A stretch of 64,000 bases of DNA. It comes from Zingiber officinale. Taxonomy: Eukaryota; Streptophyta; Magnoliopsida; Zingiberales; Zingiberaceae. Position 1 is the stretch's first letter; the number at the start of each line of letters is the position of its first letter. This document shows, piece by piece, positions 23,131-35,800 of this stretch. A program made the translations under genes and the position numbers. The notes beneath the pieces are model-generated. The model was not told the origin of the DNA and did no database searches. It saw only the letters and a list, made by a program, of their open reading frames with translations. The DNA lies in NCBI RefSeq assembly GCF_018446385.1, contig NW_024589866.1, forward strand, positions 1 to 64,000, read 5' to 3'.

Positions 23131-23639
23131 TAGAAATGTAAATGGGCTAAGTCGCTCGTGAACTATTCGAAACTCGATTCGATAAAAGCTCATTTGAACT
23201 CGTTTAATGAGGCTCGTTAAGATAAATAAACCAAGCTCAAACTTCACAATATTCGGCTCGTTAGCTCGTGAACATATTCGTTAAGCTCATAAATCAACTT
23301 TTAAATAATAATAATAATAATTTTGATATTGAATTTATAGATTTTATACTCTACTTATGAAAAAATAGACAAATATATTAAATTTATTTATTAGAATAAA
23401 ATTATAAATTTTAACACAAATATTATAATTTTTTAAAATATATAATTTAATTTTTAATGAATATTTAAATTTATAATTTATATTTATTAAGTTCGTTTAG
23501 GCTCGATAAAAGTTCGAATAAGCTCGTGAGTTATGAATATATTCGTTAAATAAAACTCGAGCTTGACTCGATTATAAATGAGTCAAATTCAAACATCCAA
23601 AAATTCGACTCGACTCGGCTCGATTTAATTACATCCCTA
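23131..23639. mobile_element. hAT-like MITE, 509 bases
   Basis: Ends are TAGAAATGTAAAT at the left and the inverse of TAGGGATGTAATT at the right. A perfect 8-base duplication ACCCTAAG flanks it (23123-23130 and 23640-23647). The interior is AT-rich with many CTCGTGAAC, GGCTCGTTA and CGACTCG motifs on alternating strands, and encodes nothing. An 8-base duplication and TAGGG-type ends fit the hAT superfamily. Confidence 0.85.
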
Positions 23640-24088
23640 ACCCTAAGTATAAGAGATGAAGAGGAACAATTCAGGTAGAGAGGTTCACTAGAGAAGTGAA
23701 AAGTTCGGATGTTCGGTTTTATTCGCATTTTTATGAAAAGGTCCAGTTAATTTTATAATTTATAATTAGGCTCTTTATCTATGTATGATCCTTGTGTGAT
23801 CCCATTTCATCAAACGAACATGAGCCTCAGAATTTCTAAAAATTCAATTCAAAAATGAATCTTACAATATTAATAATCAATAAATGGGGTTATCATTTGT
23901 TCTACCACAACATTAATATACAATCATTATCAAGTTTAAGACGGTAAATGAATCAAATGTTCGTAAATAAATTTGATATTCGATTTGGTAAGAGTTTGTT
24001 TATGTTTGTTCAATATACATAAGATTAATTAAACAAATAAATAAACTTGGACAACTCATTATGCTAAACAAATAAGCTTGAACATATA

Positions 24089-24891
24089 TGATCCTGTTCG
24101 AACGCTGAGTCGATGGACGCTGGGGGCGTGGCGCTCTCCGCTGTCTTCGACTGGCTGAACGAATCTCCGGCGAACCTGCAAGGAAGTCGAGCCGGGAAGG
24201 GGTTCCCGGCGACGACCCTCCGACGCTCAAGTCAGGCAAAAGGAAAACGATGAAGTGGCTCCAAAGATAAGGGGTCGCGTACCTCCGGCGAAGTCTGAGG
24301 GCTCTTATATAGAGCTGTGGGGAGGCTTATGCACACCTACCGAGGCGTACACGTGTCCTTTACCATACCTTTGTATAGGCTTACCAGAGGAGCATGTCTG
24401 ACACCATACTGCTACAGTCCGAGCACCTCTCTGATGGGACAGCAGAACCTTCCGTCGTAGGATTCGGCGTATGGCTTGGTCGTCGAACATGCATGTTGTC
24501 AGAAGATGTTCCCCAATGTCCCCTTGTCCTTGTCTCCTTTTTCCCCGCACTGAGCGTCCAGCCGCTCGACAGGCACATCACTTCCAACCTGGCGCAGGTG
24601 TTGGCCCGACCGGGGAGATTCCCGGTCGGGTGCTCAGCTGATCTTGTTCCTGCCCGTGTTGCTCTATGCCTCGGCCGAGCGGACTACTCGCTCGGCCCGA
24701 CGACCCTTTTCACCACGAGCGACAGAAACCCGTCTCCCCGTCGAGTTGTCTTTGATTCTGCTCGGACCCGTTCGGCCGGTCGACCCAACCCTTCTCCGAT
24801 CGGCCCGACCTCATGCTGACCCTTTTGACTTTTGACCTCTACGTGTCATTGGCTCCCCTCAAAGGGGTCCCCCGTCCTTACCGCCGGATCA
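24089..24891 (-). repeat. 3' LTR of the Tat element
   Basis: TGATCCTGTTCGAACG at 24089 to GGATCA at 24891; it matches 45403-46206 with few differences. Confidence 0.9.
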
Positions 24892-25525
24892 CTTGCCTCC
24901 CCTTCAAGTCTAGTCGAAGGAGGCGATTAGTCCGACTGACTGGACCGCTAGTTACGCCGAGCGACGTCTCTGCGAAACTATCCTCCGTTCGACCCCCATA
25001 GGGGTAGCTATAACGTTAGTCAACGCCAACATTCCTTGGATCTCTTTGAAATTTGCGCCAATCTTCGACATTAAGGCCGGGCATGCGCTCTGTGCCTTGT
25101 GAAGGCGCTCATTAAATGCACTCCAGTGGCCGAATGTCACGTGGCGTTGCTGCCGTCATCGTACGGCAACGGCGTCGCGGGCGACGAGACCGAGGCGGCT
25201 TGAAATGGACGGCCCGATAGAGTCCTTGGTTTTTGCAACCTGCATCCGACGGCTGAGGCCGTTCGGGCCCAACCCTATAAAGCTCTCGCCTTCTTCCTCC
25301 GCCGCATTCCTGCTTTCGCGTGCCCAGAAGTTTCCCTGCCGTTCCTGCTCCGGTGATCCTGCTGTTGCTTCTTCCGGCGACCTCTCGCATTCTTCCTTCG
25401 ATCTTCGTCTGCTTCCGTAAGGTCCTTCTGCCATCTTCTTTTCATTTCTTGTTTTTCCTCGTGCTTTCTTCTTCTCTTCGCGTTCTCGTCTCCTGGTTAC
25501 GATTCGGTCCCCTCTCTTAAACTTT

Positions 25526-27801
25526 TTGCCCTTTCATCCATCTCTTGCTCCTTTTCCCGCTCGGCTTATAGCCAACTCTTCTCAACCTCAAGACCCAGCT
25601 CTCGGCCCATGGTATACTACCATAGAGTCGCGGTTCGATCGGCGCGACGCCGGGATTCTGATGGACAATTTTGACATCCCCTCTGACTTTGAACTTATCT
25701 TACCCTCCCCCTCCGCTCGGCCACACAAACTGCCGCGCGGAGCTATCTGTTTTTTCCGCGACCAGTTCATAGCCGGTCTGCGCTTTCCACTCCATCCCTT
25801 TATCGTAGAAGTATGTAACTTTTTCGGCATTCCGCTCGGAAGCTTAGTCCCTAACACCTTCCGCCTTCTATGTGGCGTTGTTGTCTTGTTCAGAATCCAC
25901 AACATTCCCCTCCGACCGGAGGTCTTCTACTATTTTTATTATCCTAAACAGTCCGAGCTGGGTACTTACATATTCCAGGATCGGCCCGGTTTAGTCTTCT
26001 TTAATAAACTGCCCTCTTCTAATAAACATTGGAAAGAGTACTACTTCTATCTTCGTCTTCCCGAACGGGCCCTTTTCCAAACCTAGTGGCAGGTCGGACC
26101 GCCAACCTCCCCTGAGCTAAAGAGGTTCAAGACCCGACCGGACTATCTTCACGCTGCCAACATGCTAGCCAGTCTGAAGTTCGACATCAATAAGTTCTTA
26201 CCTGAAGGGGTGATGTACATATTTGGCCTGAGTCCGATTCGGACTCCCCTCCCGAACAGCTTCGGTAAGAATTTTACTTGTGCATCTGCCTTGATTGCTA
26301 ACTGATTTTCTCCTTGTTCCTTTGCAGCGGACATTGTCATGGAGTCCGTGATGGCCGGGATTTTGAAGAGGAAAGCGGCGGCGCTCGAGGCCGCAGCTGC
26401 CAAGGAGATGGAGTCGCTTGGCATTGAGCCGGTCGGCTCACACGAAGGGGAGAGCGAGACCCACGAGGAGTCGGCCGCTCAAGCCTCTCCCCGGGATGTG
26501 GCAAGAGGCGCCAGCCCCAGCAGGGGACCAACCATCCAAGAGGAAGGCTCCGCTCAGGAGGAAGAGCGCCCTCTCCAACAAAAGAGGCGCCGAACGAAGA
26601 CACCACTTCGATCGACCACTTCCGCGGTCCAGCCGTCCGAACGGACCACCGCCGATTCTCGCGGCAAAGCCCCAGCGGTTGAGGCGATCTCGTCCGATCG
26701 GACCCCATCCCAACTGGACGCGTCCGCAGACCCCCTTGAGGCCATACCTGTCAGCGCCCTTCCGCCCTCTCCCCTCCGAGTCCAACGCTCGGCCATTTTG
26801 TCCCAGTTTTCTGCACCGGCCTCTGATCCTTCACCAGCTTCCGCTCAGACGACTCCCGGTCGGCGTCGTACCATCAGGGTCACCCTGCATCTCCCCACCG
26901 AAGAGTTGATGCCCGAGTCTGATCGGCCAACCGCGCCTGAGCACATGATCACCATGAAGGGGCCCCTAGCCGAGATGTGGGTCGACGCTCAGGCACGTGT
27001 CGTGATGATTCCACTCGGCAATCTGGCCAACAGCCATATGCAGCAGGCCACTGGGGTAACTATGTTTTCTTTGGAGTCTTCTACGCGCTTTCATCGATCG
27101 GTTATTAATGATTTTATTTATGTCAGAGATGGGTAGAGGAGACCGATGTCTCCAATCGTCTGGCCATGGTGGACGAAGAGTTAAAGAGGTTAAGGAGTTC
27201 GGGCGGCGCGCCCTCCCAGGGTCCTTCATACGCCGAGCTGCAGAAAGAACTCAAGAAGACCCAAGATCTATTGGCGGCTGAGCAAAAGAAGATGGCCGCC
27301 CAGGCCCATACTATGGTCGAACTCGAACGACAGGTCAAGTCACTTGACCGAAAAATAAGCCTTGCCACCGATCGGAAGAAGACGGTCATCGCCGATCTGG
27401 AGAAGAAAAACGTCGAGGCTCGAGGCCTGGAGCAACAGGTCAAAGAGCTGATGGAGCAGCTGGATGGCGAGAAGGCGAGCCGCTCAGGCGAAGCCATCAA
27501 ACATAAGGACGAGCTGAAGAAATTACAGGAGGCTCTTGAAGCTTCCCAAGCTACCTTCAAGGAGTACCAGGAGGCTGAGCCTGGCCGAGTCGCATCCCTA
27601 AGGCTGAAGCACATCCGCTCGACCGAATTTTCAGAAAAAGTGTGCGAGCGGATGTATACTGCCTTTGAACTTGCCATCACTGCCACGACGGACTATCTGA
27701 AGTCCAAGGGTCAGCTCCCTGACTCCGCCAGCATCCCGTCCCAAGACTATGCGGCGCTCCATAGCACCATCCCTAAGGACCTTTATGATTTTCTGGAATA
27801 G
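25526..27801 (+). pseudogene. Antisense ORF of the Tat element (plant 'putative gypsy-type transposon' protein), spliced, one stop
   Basis: Lies on the strand opposite to pol, between pol and the 3' LTR. Exon 1 runs from about 25526 to 26263. It carries the domain found in Tat-clade antisense ORFs, with FRDQFIAGLRFPLHPF, FGIPLGSLVPNTFR and SNKHWKEYYFYL. It is interrupted by one in-frame TAG at 26084 and then continues to PNSFG. An intron follows (gtaag at 26264, cag at 26325-26327). Exon 2 (26328-27053) is rich in Ser, Pro and Glu. After a second intron (gtaact at 27054, cag at 27125), exon 3 (to 27801) encodes a long coiled coil rich in Lys, Glu and Leu. The function of this protein is unknown. 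Exon ends are my splice-site reading. Confidence 0.7.
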
Positions 27802-27907
27802 AAGTTTTTATGTAATTCGGTCGTTCGGCCACAAACTTCCCTTTTTGTAATCCGGCCCCGCTCGGCCTTGATTCCTCTGATTTCAATGAAAAATTTATCT
27901 GTGTTGT

Positions 27908-29523
27908 TGTTACGCTCCGCAAGTGTACGGAAATGTCGCAAGTAATATAAAAGATTATCGTATCCACAGGGACTGGAATAAGCACTAGAAATGTCTCAAT
28001 GCGAATTAGCTAAACAACTATCCAATTGTTTCAAATGCAAAGTGAAGGTAAACAAATCTAATATTAAAGATCAAAAAATAAGAGTTTAGTGTTTCGGGTT
28101 ATGATAAAGGGAGATTCTAGGAGTTTCGGTTTCTTTGCAAGATTTCTTGAATGTAAATGGTTCACCAATTCTTATCCCTCAATTGCCAAACACTTGTAGA
28201 AAGTTGCCGGTTCTCTCTTGCAATAGATAACTGGCTAAGGACTGAGAAATGTATCTAAATATGATCAATTAGACGTGAACCTATGTTGTCCTTACACAGA
28301 AGTGCACCTATTACTATGCCTTCCTCGGATATCAACATAGAAGTCCACAACTTATTAATCTATCAAGATACAAGAAACTAATCACAAGATCCATCTTACT
28401 CTCTTGAATATTCCTATTTCCTCTTCAAGATTATCTCTCAAACGTCCTTACACGGGCTTGCACCTGTCACGTGGATCCCTCGGATGATCGAGTGAGAGTT
28501 TATCTTTACAAAGTCCACAAGAAATCCAAACAATCAATCAAGAATGAGAATTAAGCACAAATCACCATTAATCATTCAAGATCTAATTGATACAAGCAAG
28601 ACAATGTCATTGAAACAAGAAATTGGCAAATCCATAAGAGATTACATCAATCCATCATACAAATACTCCCTTAATCCTAGGATACAAGATCTACTCCATG
28701 AATCGAGGAAGAATACCCGAAGAAATAAAGATTACAAGTGTTTCTTAAATCCCCAATCCAAGAAACCAAGAAAAGGGGGAAAGAGAAAACTTATCTATGA
28801 AGAAGTCTCGTCTTCGGATCCAATCCTCGCTCCGGAGTCGAAATCGTCAAGAACTCCCCTCGAATCGCCCAGAAATCCTCCCAAGAATGGGAGGATACCA
28901 CCAAATCTTGCCTTCTCCCAAAGGGGGGAGAGATCCCTCTTCAATTCATGAAGGAGAGTTTAAATAGAGCAGGAAATCGGGGGCCACACGACCCCATGAC
29001 ACGGCCATGTGAGATTCACACGGCCATGTCCAGTTCCTTCTCTGCCAAAGCTGCATGGCCGTGTGACTCACACGGCCAGGACCCTTCTGTTCTCTGGAAA
29101 TGCTACACGGTCGTGTGGTGCACACGGCCACCACCTGCTTGGCCTCTGGAAACCTCACACGGCCGTGTAGATCTACACGGCCATGTAAGGCATCTGCTCT
29201 AATTTCTTCAAATCAAGACACGACCGTGTGAGATTCACATGGCCATGTCCTCTTCCCTTCCTGTTAAAACTACACGGCCGTGTGAGATACACGGCCTGAT
29301 GCTCTCTCCCTTCAATTCCTTCCAAGCTTGCCCGAGGACGCATAATCTTCACCAATTTCGACTCCTGTGTACAGAAAATGCACAAAAAGCAGATCTCCGA
29401 ACCAAAAGAGTAAATATGCTAAAAGGAAAGCTGGAAGTATAAAAGTGCATAGATCAAGCATGCTCAAAGTATGTAAATGTGCGTAAAAAGATGCATAAAA
29501 GAGTATATAATCTACGCACATCA
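27908..29523 (-). repeat. 3' LTR of the Athila element
   Basis: 1616 bases, TGTTACGCTCC to CACATCA on the plus strand. Contains about ten forms of the palindrome ACACGGCCGTGT between 28984 and 29305. Confidence 0.9.
28984..29305. repeat. Array of ACACGGCCGTGT-type palindromes in the Athila LTR
   Basis: Copies of ACACGGCC(G/A)TGT(G/A), often paired as inverted half-sites around GAGATTCAC or ACTC, occur every 15-45 bases. The same motif family recurs at 32285-32620 inside the element and at 39040-39315 in the other LTR. Confidence 0.85.
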
Positions 29524-30550
29524 CACCCCCAGACTTAAACCTTTGCTTGTCCTCAAGCAAAATGCTGCAGTCTAAATTCATATGTTCTACAACACATTCA
29601 TAAAACCTAGTGCACTTTCCTAACTCTATCAAAAAGTTTCATTAACAAGCGTGATCATGGAAACAAGTAAAGTATGGTTCAAGCATAAGAATCTTGTGCA
29701 CATTGTAAAAGTAACTCAACACCCTTCAAGTTTCAATCCATGTCCTAGTCAAGTCGTCATCAAATTTGAATTCCTAGTGTTTCCAGTGAAAGACAAGTAA
29801 CCAATGATAGGCACTTACTCACCATTCACTTGGTTCATATTTCTCAACTAACCCAAGGTCTCAAAGGTGTGCTCAATCTCAAGGGAAGCTAAGCAGTCAT
29901 TTCCCCAGTAACCTAACTCGGTCTCAAAGGGGTGACTTACTAGATTCCACTCATGACAACTATTTTTATATCCCTTATTTTTTTTAATTTTTTTTATAAG
30001 TGTTTGCATTGTGCAAAACTTATTCACAAATGTACTTTTAGCACACATGTTGGGATATTTTGATTTTTCCAAATGAGCTTTAATGATTTGAGCCTCATCC
30101 AGTAACCAAAATGAAAGTTGAGAAATCACCATGGAAACCAAGTACTAAGCAAACAAGATGAATCATGACTATTTCAATGACATCAACTATTCAAGCATCA
30201 AGCACAAGTGTAGTGAAGATAAAATCCTTAAGGTTGAACCAAAACTAAAACTCATCACCATAAGATTTTTAGCTTATTAATGCTTCCCAAGATAGAAAAA
30301 AGAACTACACAAAGTTTACTACTAGCATCATTCGAACATCATGAATCAAGACAATAATCGTGCTAACATTTCACTTGAATCCAAGAAAGCATATAAGTGA
30401 AGATTTGATGTTCTCAAATTTTTTTTTTTGCCATGATTATTTCAAAAACAAGCAAAATAAAGCAACAAGCAATGAAAATAAGAACCAACATAAAAAACTA
30501 ACAAAAACTAAAAACTGAAAACCCCATGACAGTACTTAACATCGTCCCGA
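29524..30550. other. Athila 3' untranslated region, no gene
   Basis: AT-rich sequence between the env-position ORF and the purine tract. Apart from the tract itself I see no coding signature. The remaining frame pieces to 30865 belong to the end of the Athila ORF. Confidence 0.6.
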
Positions 30551-30555
30551 TGAAA

Positions 30556-32063
30556 TCAATATAGTGGAGGAGGTGGAGGTGGACGAGGGAAAGGAGGTCT
30601 ACGACGTGGTTGGCCAATAGGAAAACTAGGAAAACTTGGAATCTCACCCAAGGATCTATGATACTCATATAAAGCATCTACTTGTTGGCTAGTAAGCATC
30701 ATGCTCTGCATAAAATCTCTCATCCTAGCCTGATCAATATCATAATCCTGCACAAACTCAGCCACTTGACCTTGAAAATTCCTCGTAAACTGAAAATGAT
30801 TTTGTACCTCCCTAAACTGATCATCGATAAAGAGAAGCGACCCTCCAACATTTTTCGTTGGGCATCTTACTTCTCATGAAGTGATTCTAGAGACGTACGA
30901 AAATCTGAAAAATCAAGCCTAGAAGATCCCGTGCCATATGCAAAAGAATGCCTAGCAGGCTCCATAAAACTAGAAGGTTGCGGGTGACCAGATGACGAGG
31001 GCTCATGATGTGGCTCAGTGTCTCCAGGTATAGAAGGGTTATCCTCAAAATCTAACTCAGAAATTACCCAATTAGCTGTGTTACGAATAGTAGTTCGTTC
31101 AGGAAAAGGAAGGGGTAAAGGAGAACCACTCCTCCTAGGAAATACGAAACCATTCTCATCCCGAACGATCATTTTCATAGCAAGACATGCATCAATGTCA
31201 ATCATGTCATTACCATGAATTATTTCCAACCCATCAACATCAAGATTTAAATTATAAGCTATTCGGGTAATCAAACCACCAAAAACAATTGATCTCGATG
31301 ATGCCCTAGCAGATCTTAATAAGGTTTGAACAAAATGAAAACCAGAATCAAATTCAACCTTATAAAGCATAGCCCATAAAGCATAAAGCTCTATCTTTTT
31401 AACCACCCCATCACTCTCTCCCCTACCAAAAATAGTTTTACTCATGACTCTATGTAGATACCTAAAGATGGGGTTTTGCATATTAGAGGCCTTAGCTCTT
31501 GAAGGCTCATAAGGTTGATCTAACCCAGTTATTGCATTCCAAAAATGATTCCAATTAAACCTTGGATCAAACCTACGAGGGCTACCGGTGGTTAATCCAA
31601 AACAAGAATTAAAGTTACTAAATGCCCATAGAAATTCTTGATTCATTAGTCTAAATGAGATTTTTCCAAAATAATCATCTTCATTAGTAAAATGGGCATC
31701 CAATGAACTTAAAAATTCCAAAACAAGACGAGGATATGTAGGCAAATGTGTGTACATAATATCACTCCAATCCAAAAACCTAATAATCAAATATACATCT
31801 TCCCTAATTCCAAGCATATCAAGAACAATTGGGTCCATATATCTAGTACACACTATCTTTCTATTGACAAGAATTACAAATCTAGTTACTTGATCATCAT
31901 TTCTAAACACAATATTGAATTCATTGTCATTACCTTCGTTGCGTGAAGTCCTTTTGCCTTTGCCCTTCACTGGTTGTTTTCCTTTGTCCCTTGATGGCTC
32001 CTTCTCTTTGTCTCCACTAGATCCACCACCTCCTTTGCGAAGTTTCTTCAAAATGTTGGACAT
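30556..32063 (-). pseudogene. Athila ORF downstream of pol (ATHILA ORF-1 family, env position)
   Basis: A minus-strand ORF of 398 codons starts at 32063 with a basic, Lys/Gly/Ser-rich N-terminus (residues 1-45). A conserved globular part follows, including KIVCTRYMDPIVLDMLGI, THLPTYPRLVLEFLSSL and FSNFNSCFGLTTG. Plant Athila elements carry this protein where retroviruses have env; its function is not known. The frame stops at 30867. A further open segment down to 30556 (DYDIDQARMRDFMQSM, then a Pro-rich tail) looks like its C-terminus after a frameshift or stop. No clear signal peptide or membrane segment is visible. Confidence 0.75.
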
Positions 32064-32284
32064 CTTGATGAGTTTAGATAGGGGAAGAATTATCTAGGGT
32101 TGGAAAAATGGAACTCAAAGAACAAAACTTCAAAGAGTAAAGATCTTAGGTTAGGAGAACAAAAAGTCCAAGTCTTAGAGAGGAGGAGAATCCGGATCTA
32201 AGAGATCTTGAGAGATTAGAGATGAGTTTTTAAGAGAATGGGAGAGAAAGAGATGTTTTGGAGAGTTGGGGGTGTGCGGAACAC

Positions 32285-32620
32285 GGCCAAGATCTGGCCG
32301 TGTAAGGTAGAAAGAAGACTTTAATAACTCTCCTACACGGGCCGTGCAGATCCACACGGCCTCCCCCTCTTCCTTCTCTGGATTCTTCGCACGGCCGTGT
32401 CTGGGACACGGCCTCTCCATCTTTCTTCTCGGAATTCTTTGCACGGCCGTGTTTGGGACACGGCCTAGACCTTTTTCTCCTCGGGATTCTTTACACGGTC
32501 GTGTTTGAGACACGGCCTAGACCTTTTTCTCCTCGGGAGATCCTACACGGTCGTGTCTGGATGACACGGCCCAAGCACTTCCCTTCTCTGCAACCTTTGC
32601 CTGGCCGTGTATAGCACACG
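32285..32620. repeat. Second array of ACACGGCCGTGT-type palindromes
   Basis: Six or seven forms such as GCACGGCCGTGTCTGGGAC are spaced about 50-60 bases apart, with a TTCTCGG(G/A)ATTCTTTGC spacer, just upstream (minus strand) of the ATHILA ORF. Confidence 0.85.
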
Positions 32621-32899
32621 GTCGGGCTCTGTTTTGCACCTAACCTGAAAACAAAATCAAAAGAATGCATCAAACTAAAACAAATTAAAATACAAATCAA
32701 AAATAACTAAAAGAACCCTTGGGTTGCCTCCCAAGAAGCGCTTGTTTAAGGTCTTTAGCTCGACCAAACTTGATCATTCACTTCTTTTCCTCGCCCTTGG
32801 AGGACAGATATACTTTTCATTTTTTTTGGGAGATCTTCTCCCAACATCTTCCACCACATTGTCTCCTTCGTTTGGTGGCCTTCCATGAGGATGGAAATT

Positions 32900-35800
32900 T
32901 CATTCCTCAAGTTTATAAGTGCTTGTCCTGCTACAAGCATTTAAAAGAGACGAGACATGGTTAGAGATATTAGATAAATCATATTCCAACCTTTCCTTAC
33001 CAATTACCAAAGAAAGCTTATGATTTTTGACATCAATTATAGCTCCAGCTGTAGCAAGGAAAGGTCTTCCTAATATGATAGGAATCCTGGGGTCCTCTTC
33101 CATGTCCAACACGACAAAATCTGTGGGAATAACATTCCCATCCACCTCTACTGGCACATCTTCTATAATACCCAAAGGGTACCTGCAGGAATGATCGGCA
33201 AGTTGAAGTGCCATAGTAGTAAGTTTAATATTTTTGAGACCTAATTTATTACAAATTGAATAGGGAATGAGGCTAACACTTGCCCCCAAATCATAAAAAT
33301 CTTTTTCAAAAAATTCTTTTCCTATGTTGCAAGGAATATAAAAGCTCCCTGGGTCCTTTAGTTTTGGAGAAGTGTTCTTCTCCAAAATAGCACTACATTC
33401 CTCACTAAGCGCAATGGTCTCAACCTCTCCTCTTCTTCTCTTGTTTGACATGAGATCCTTCAGGAATTTGGCAAATCTAGGCATTTGTAGAATAGCATCG
33501 ATAAGAGGTACCTCTACACAAATTTCCTTAACTTTTTCTAGAAACTTGCCAAATTCTTCATCTTTCTTGAGCATTGTAAGTCTTTGAGGAAAAGGGACAG
33601 CTTTGCTCTGATGGTTCAGTGGAAGAGTTTCTTCAACCTCAATGGTACTCTCCTCATTAGCTTGAATCTGATTTGGTATAGGAGGAGAGAGCTCTTCTTC
33701 TTTTTGTATCCCTTTTGAAGCAGTCGCTTGGGAGTCTCCCAAGGTCCGTCCGCTCCTAAGCTCAATTCTATTGCAATGCTCCATAGGATTCACATCAGGT
33801 TTTCCTGGAAGTTGTCCTGGTACTCTGGATGAAGAGGAAGCTAGTTGGGCAATTTGACTATCCTGGATCTTTTGATGCTTTTCAGAATTATCCATTCTCT
33901 GAATGAGCTTTGCTAAATCTTGCTTCATTTCATTCTGACTTGAGATAATTTCTTCAAGCATCTTTTCAACATTTGACTTTGGTAAGCCTTGAGAAGATAG
34001 ATGTTGAAAATTTTGTTGCCCAGCTTGGAAATTTGGTCTTGCCCCCATAGATGGTCCTTGATCTTGATTATTTCTGTAAGAAAAATTTGGATGACTCTTC
34101 CATCCAGGGTTATAAGTATTTGAGTATGGGTTGTTCTGCCTTTGATTGTAACTCATGATTGCATCACATTGTTCAAGTTGATTGATTTGTGCAGTGATAG
34201 CTCCCAATGGACATGAGTCATTTGAGTGCTCTGAACTCCCACATACTTCACAAGATGTACTAATAACATTGACCATATTAGCACTAGTCCCCATATTCTC
34301 AAATTTCTTTGTAAGAGCGTCCAATTTTGCAGACAAAAGAGTGACTGCATCTACATCAAACTTCCCTGATGTTTTAATTGTTGGGTTTACAAAAGAATAG
34401 CCACCACTTCTTTCATTTGCCCATTGATGATGATTTCGTGCTACACTGTCAATAATTTCTTCAGCTTCATCTAAACTTTTATTCATAAGTGCCCCTCCAG
34501 CAGCTGAATCAAGGGACACTTTGGTATGATAGTTGATACCATTATAAAAAGTGTGCAACACTAACCATCTTTCTAACCCATGATGTGGGCATTGTCTGAG
34601 CATACTATTATATCTATCCCATGCTTCAAAAGAGATTCTGAGTCAGTTTGCTTGAAGCTTGCAATTAAATTCCTCATATGAGCTGTTTTGCTTGGTGGAT
34701 AGAATTTATCAAGAAACTGTTGCTCACACTGCTCCCAAGTGGTGATGCTATTACGGGCCAAAGAATTCAGCCATTGCTTTGCCCTATCTCTTAAAGAAAA
34801 CCCAAATAATAATAATCTAACTGCTTCTGAAGGAACTCCATTCATTTTCATGGTACCACATATTTCGTAAAAGACCTCTAAGTGTTGATTGGGGTCTTCA
34901 TGAGGTCCTCCACCAAATTGGTTCTGCTGCACCATAGATATAATTGCGGGTTTGATCTCAAAGTTATTAGCTGGTGGTTGCTACTCGGAAAACCTAGAGG
35001 TTCCACTGTACAAAAATTTTGTACAAAGGTCTGAACCTTTTCCTAGCTACCATGTGTTCTTTTAAATTAAATTTTGGATCGCCTGCGGAACTTAACACGT
35101 TTGATCCAAAACTTAATCTATTCGTTCTTTTAGGTTTTGACTTGGGTCTCCTGCGGAACTTAACACGTTCGACCCAAATCACCTTAAGTTATTAATTCCA
35201 TTAAATATTAATTTCCATAATTGGTTCCCAGTACTGACGTGGCGAGGCACATGGCCTTCTTGGATATGGGAGCAACCACCACCGACTAGACAAAACCTTT
35301 TATGGAAAGCTAATATTTAATTTCCTAAAATAACTTTAGGTTAACCGAAAAGAACAATCAATCACAAGGGAAAAGAAAAAACAAAAGAACACAACATCGA
35401 AAAAACATATTCGAAATACTAGAATCGCATGCCTCTTGTATTTGGTATTATTTCCAAAAATAACTAGTATGATGCGGAAAGAAAAATTACTAGTTATACC
35501 TTTTAGAAAGACCTCTTGATCTTCTACCGTATTCCTCTTCTAACCTCGGACGTTGTGTGGGCAACGATCTTCCGAGATGAGAACCACCAAGCACCTTCTT
35601 CTTCCTTGCAAATTTCGGCCATCAAAACTTCTTCTAGGATGAAGAGGTTCGGCCACCACCACCATGCTCCAAGGGATGCTAGAAAAGAGACTTCTTTTCT
35701 CTCCTTCTTAGTTCCGGCCACCAAAGCTATCTCCACCCTGAGAAAATTTCGGCCACACAAAGGAGAGGAGAGGAAAGAAAGGGCCGGCCACACCCAAGGA

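Noticed and set aside
28984..29305. ACACGGCCGTGT copies as a CRISPR or attachment-site cluster
   Set aside because: Spacing is irregular, the motif is only 12 bases and it recurs within retrotransposon LTRs. Kept as a repeat finding.
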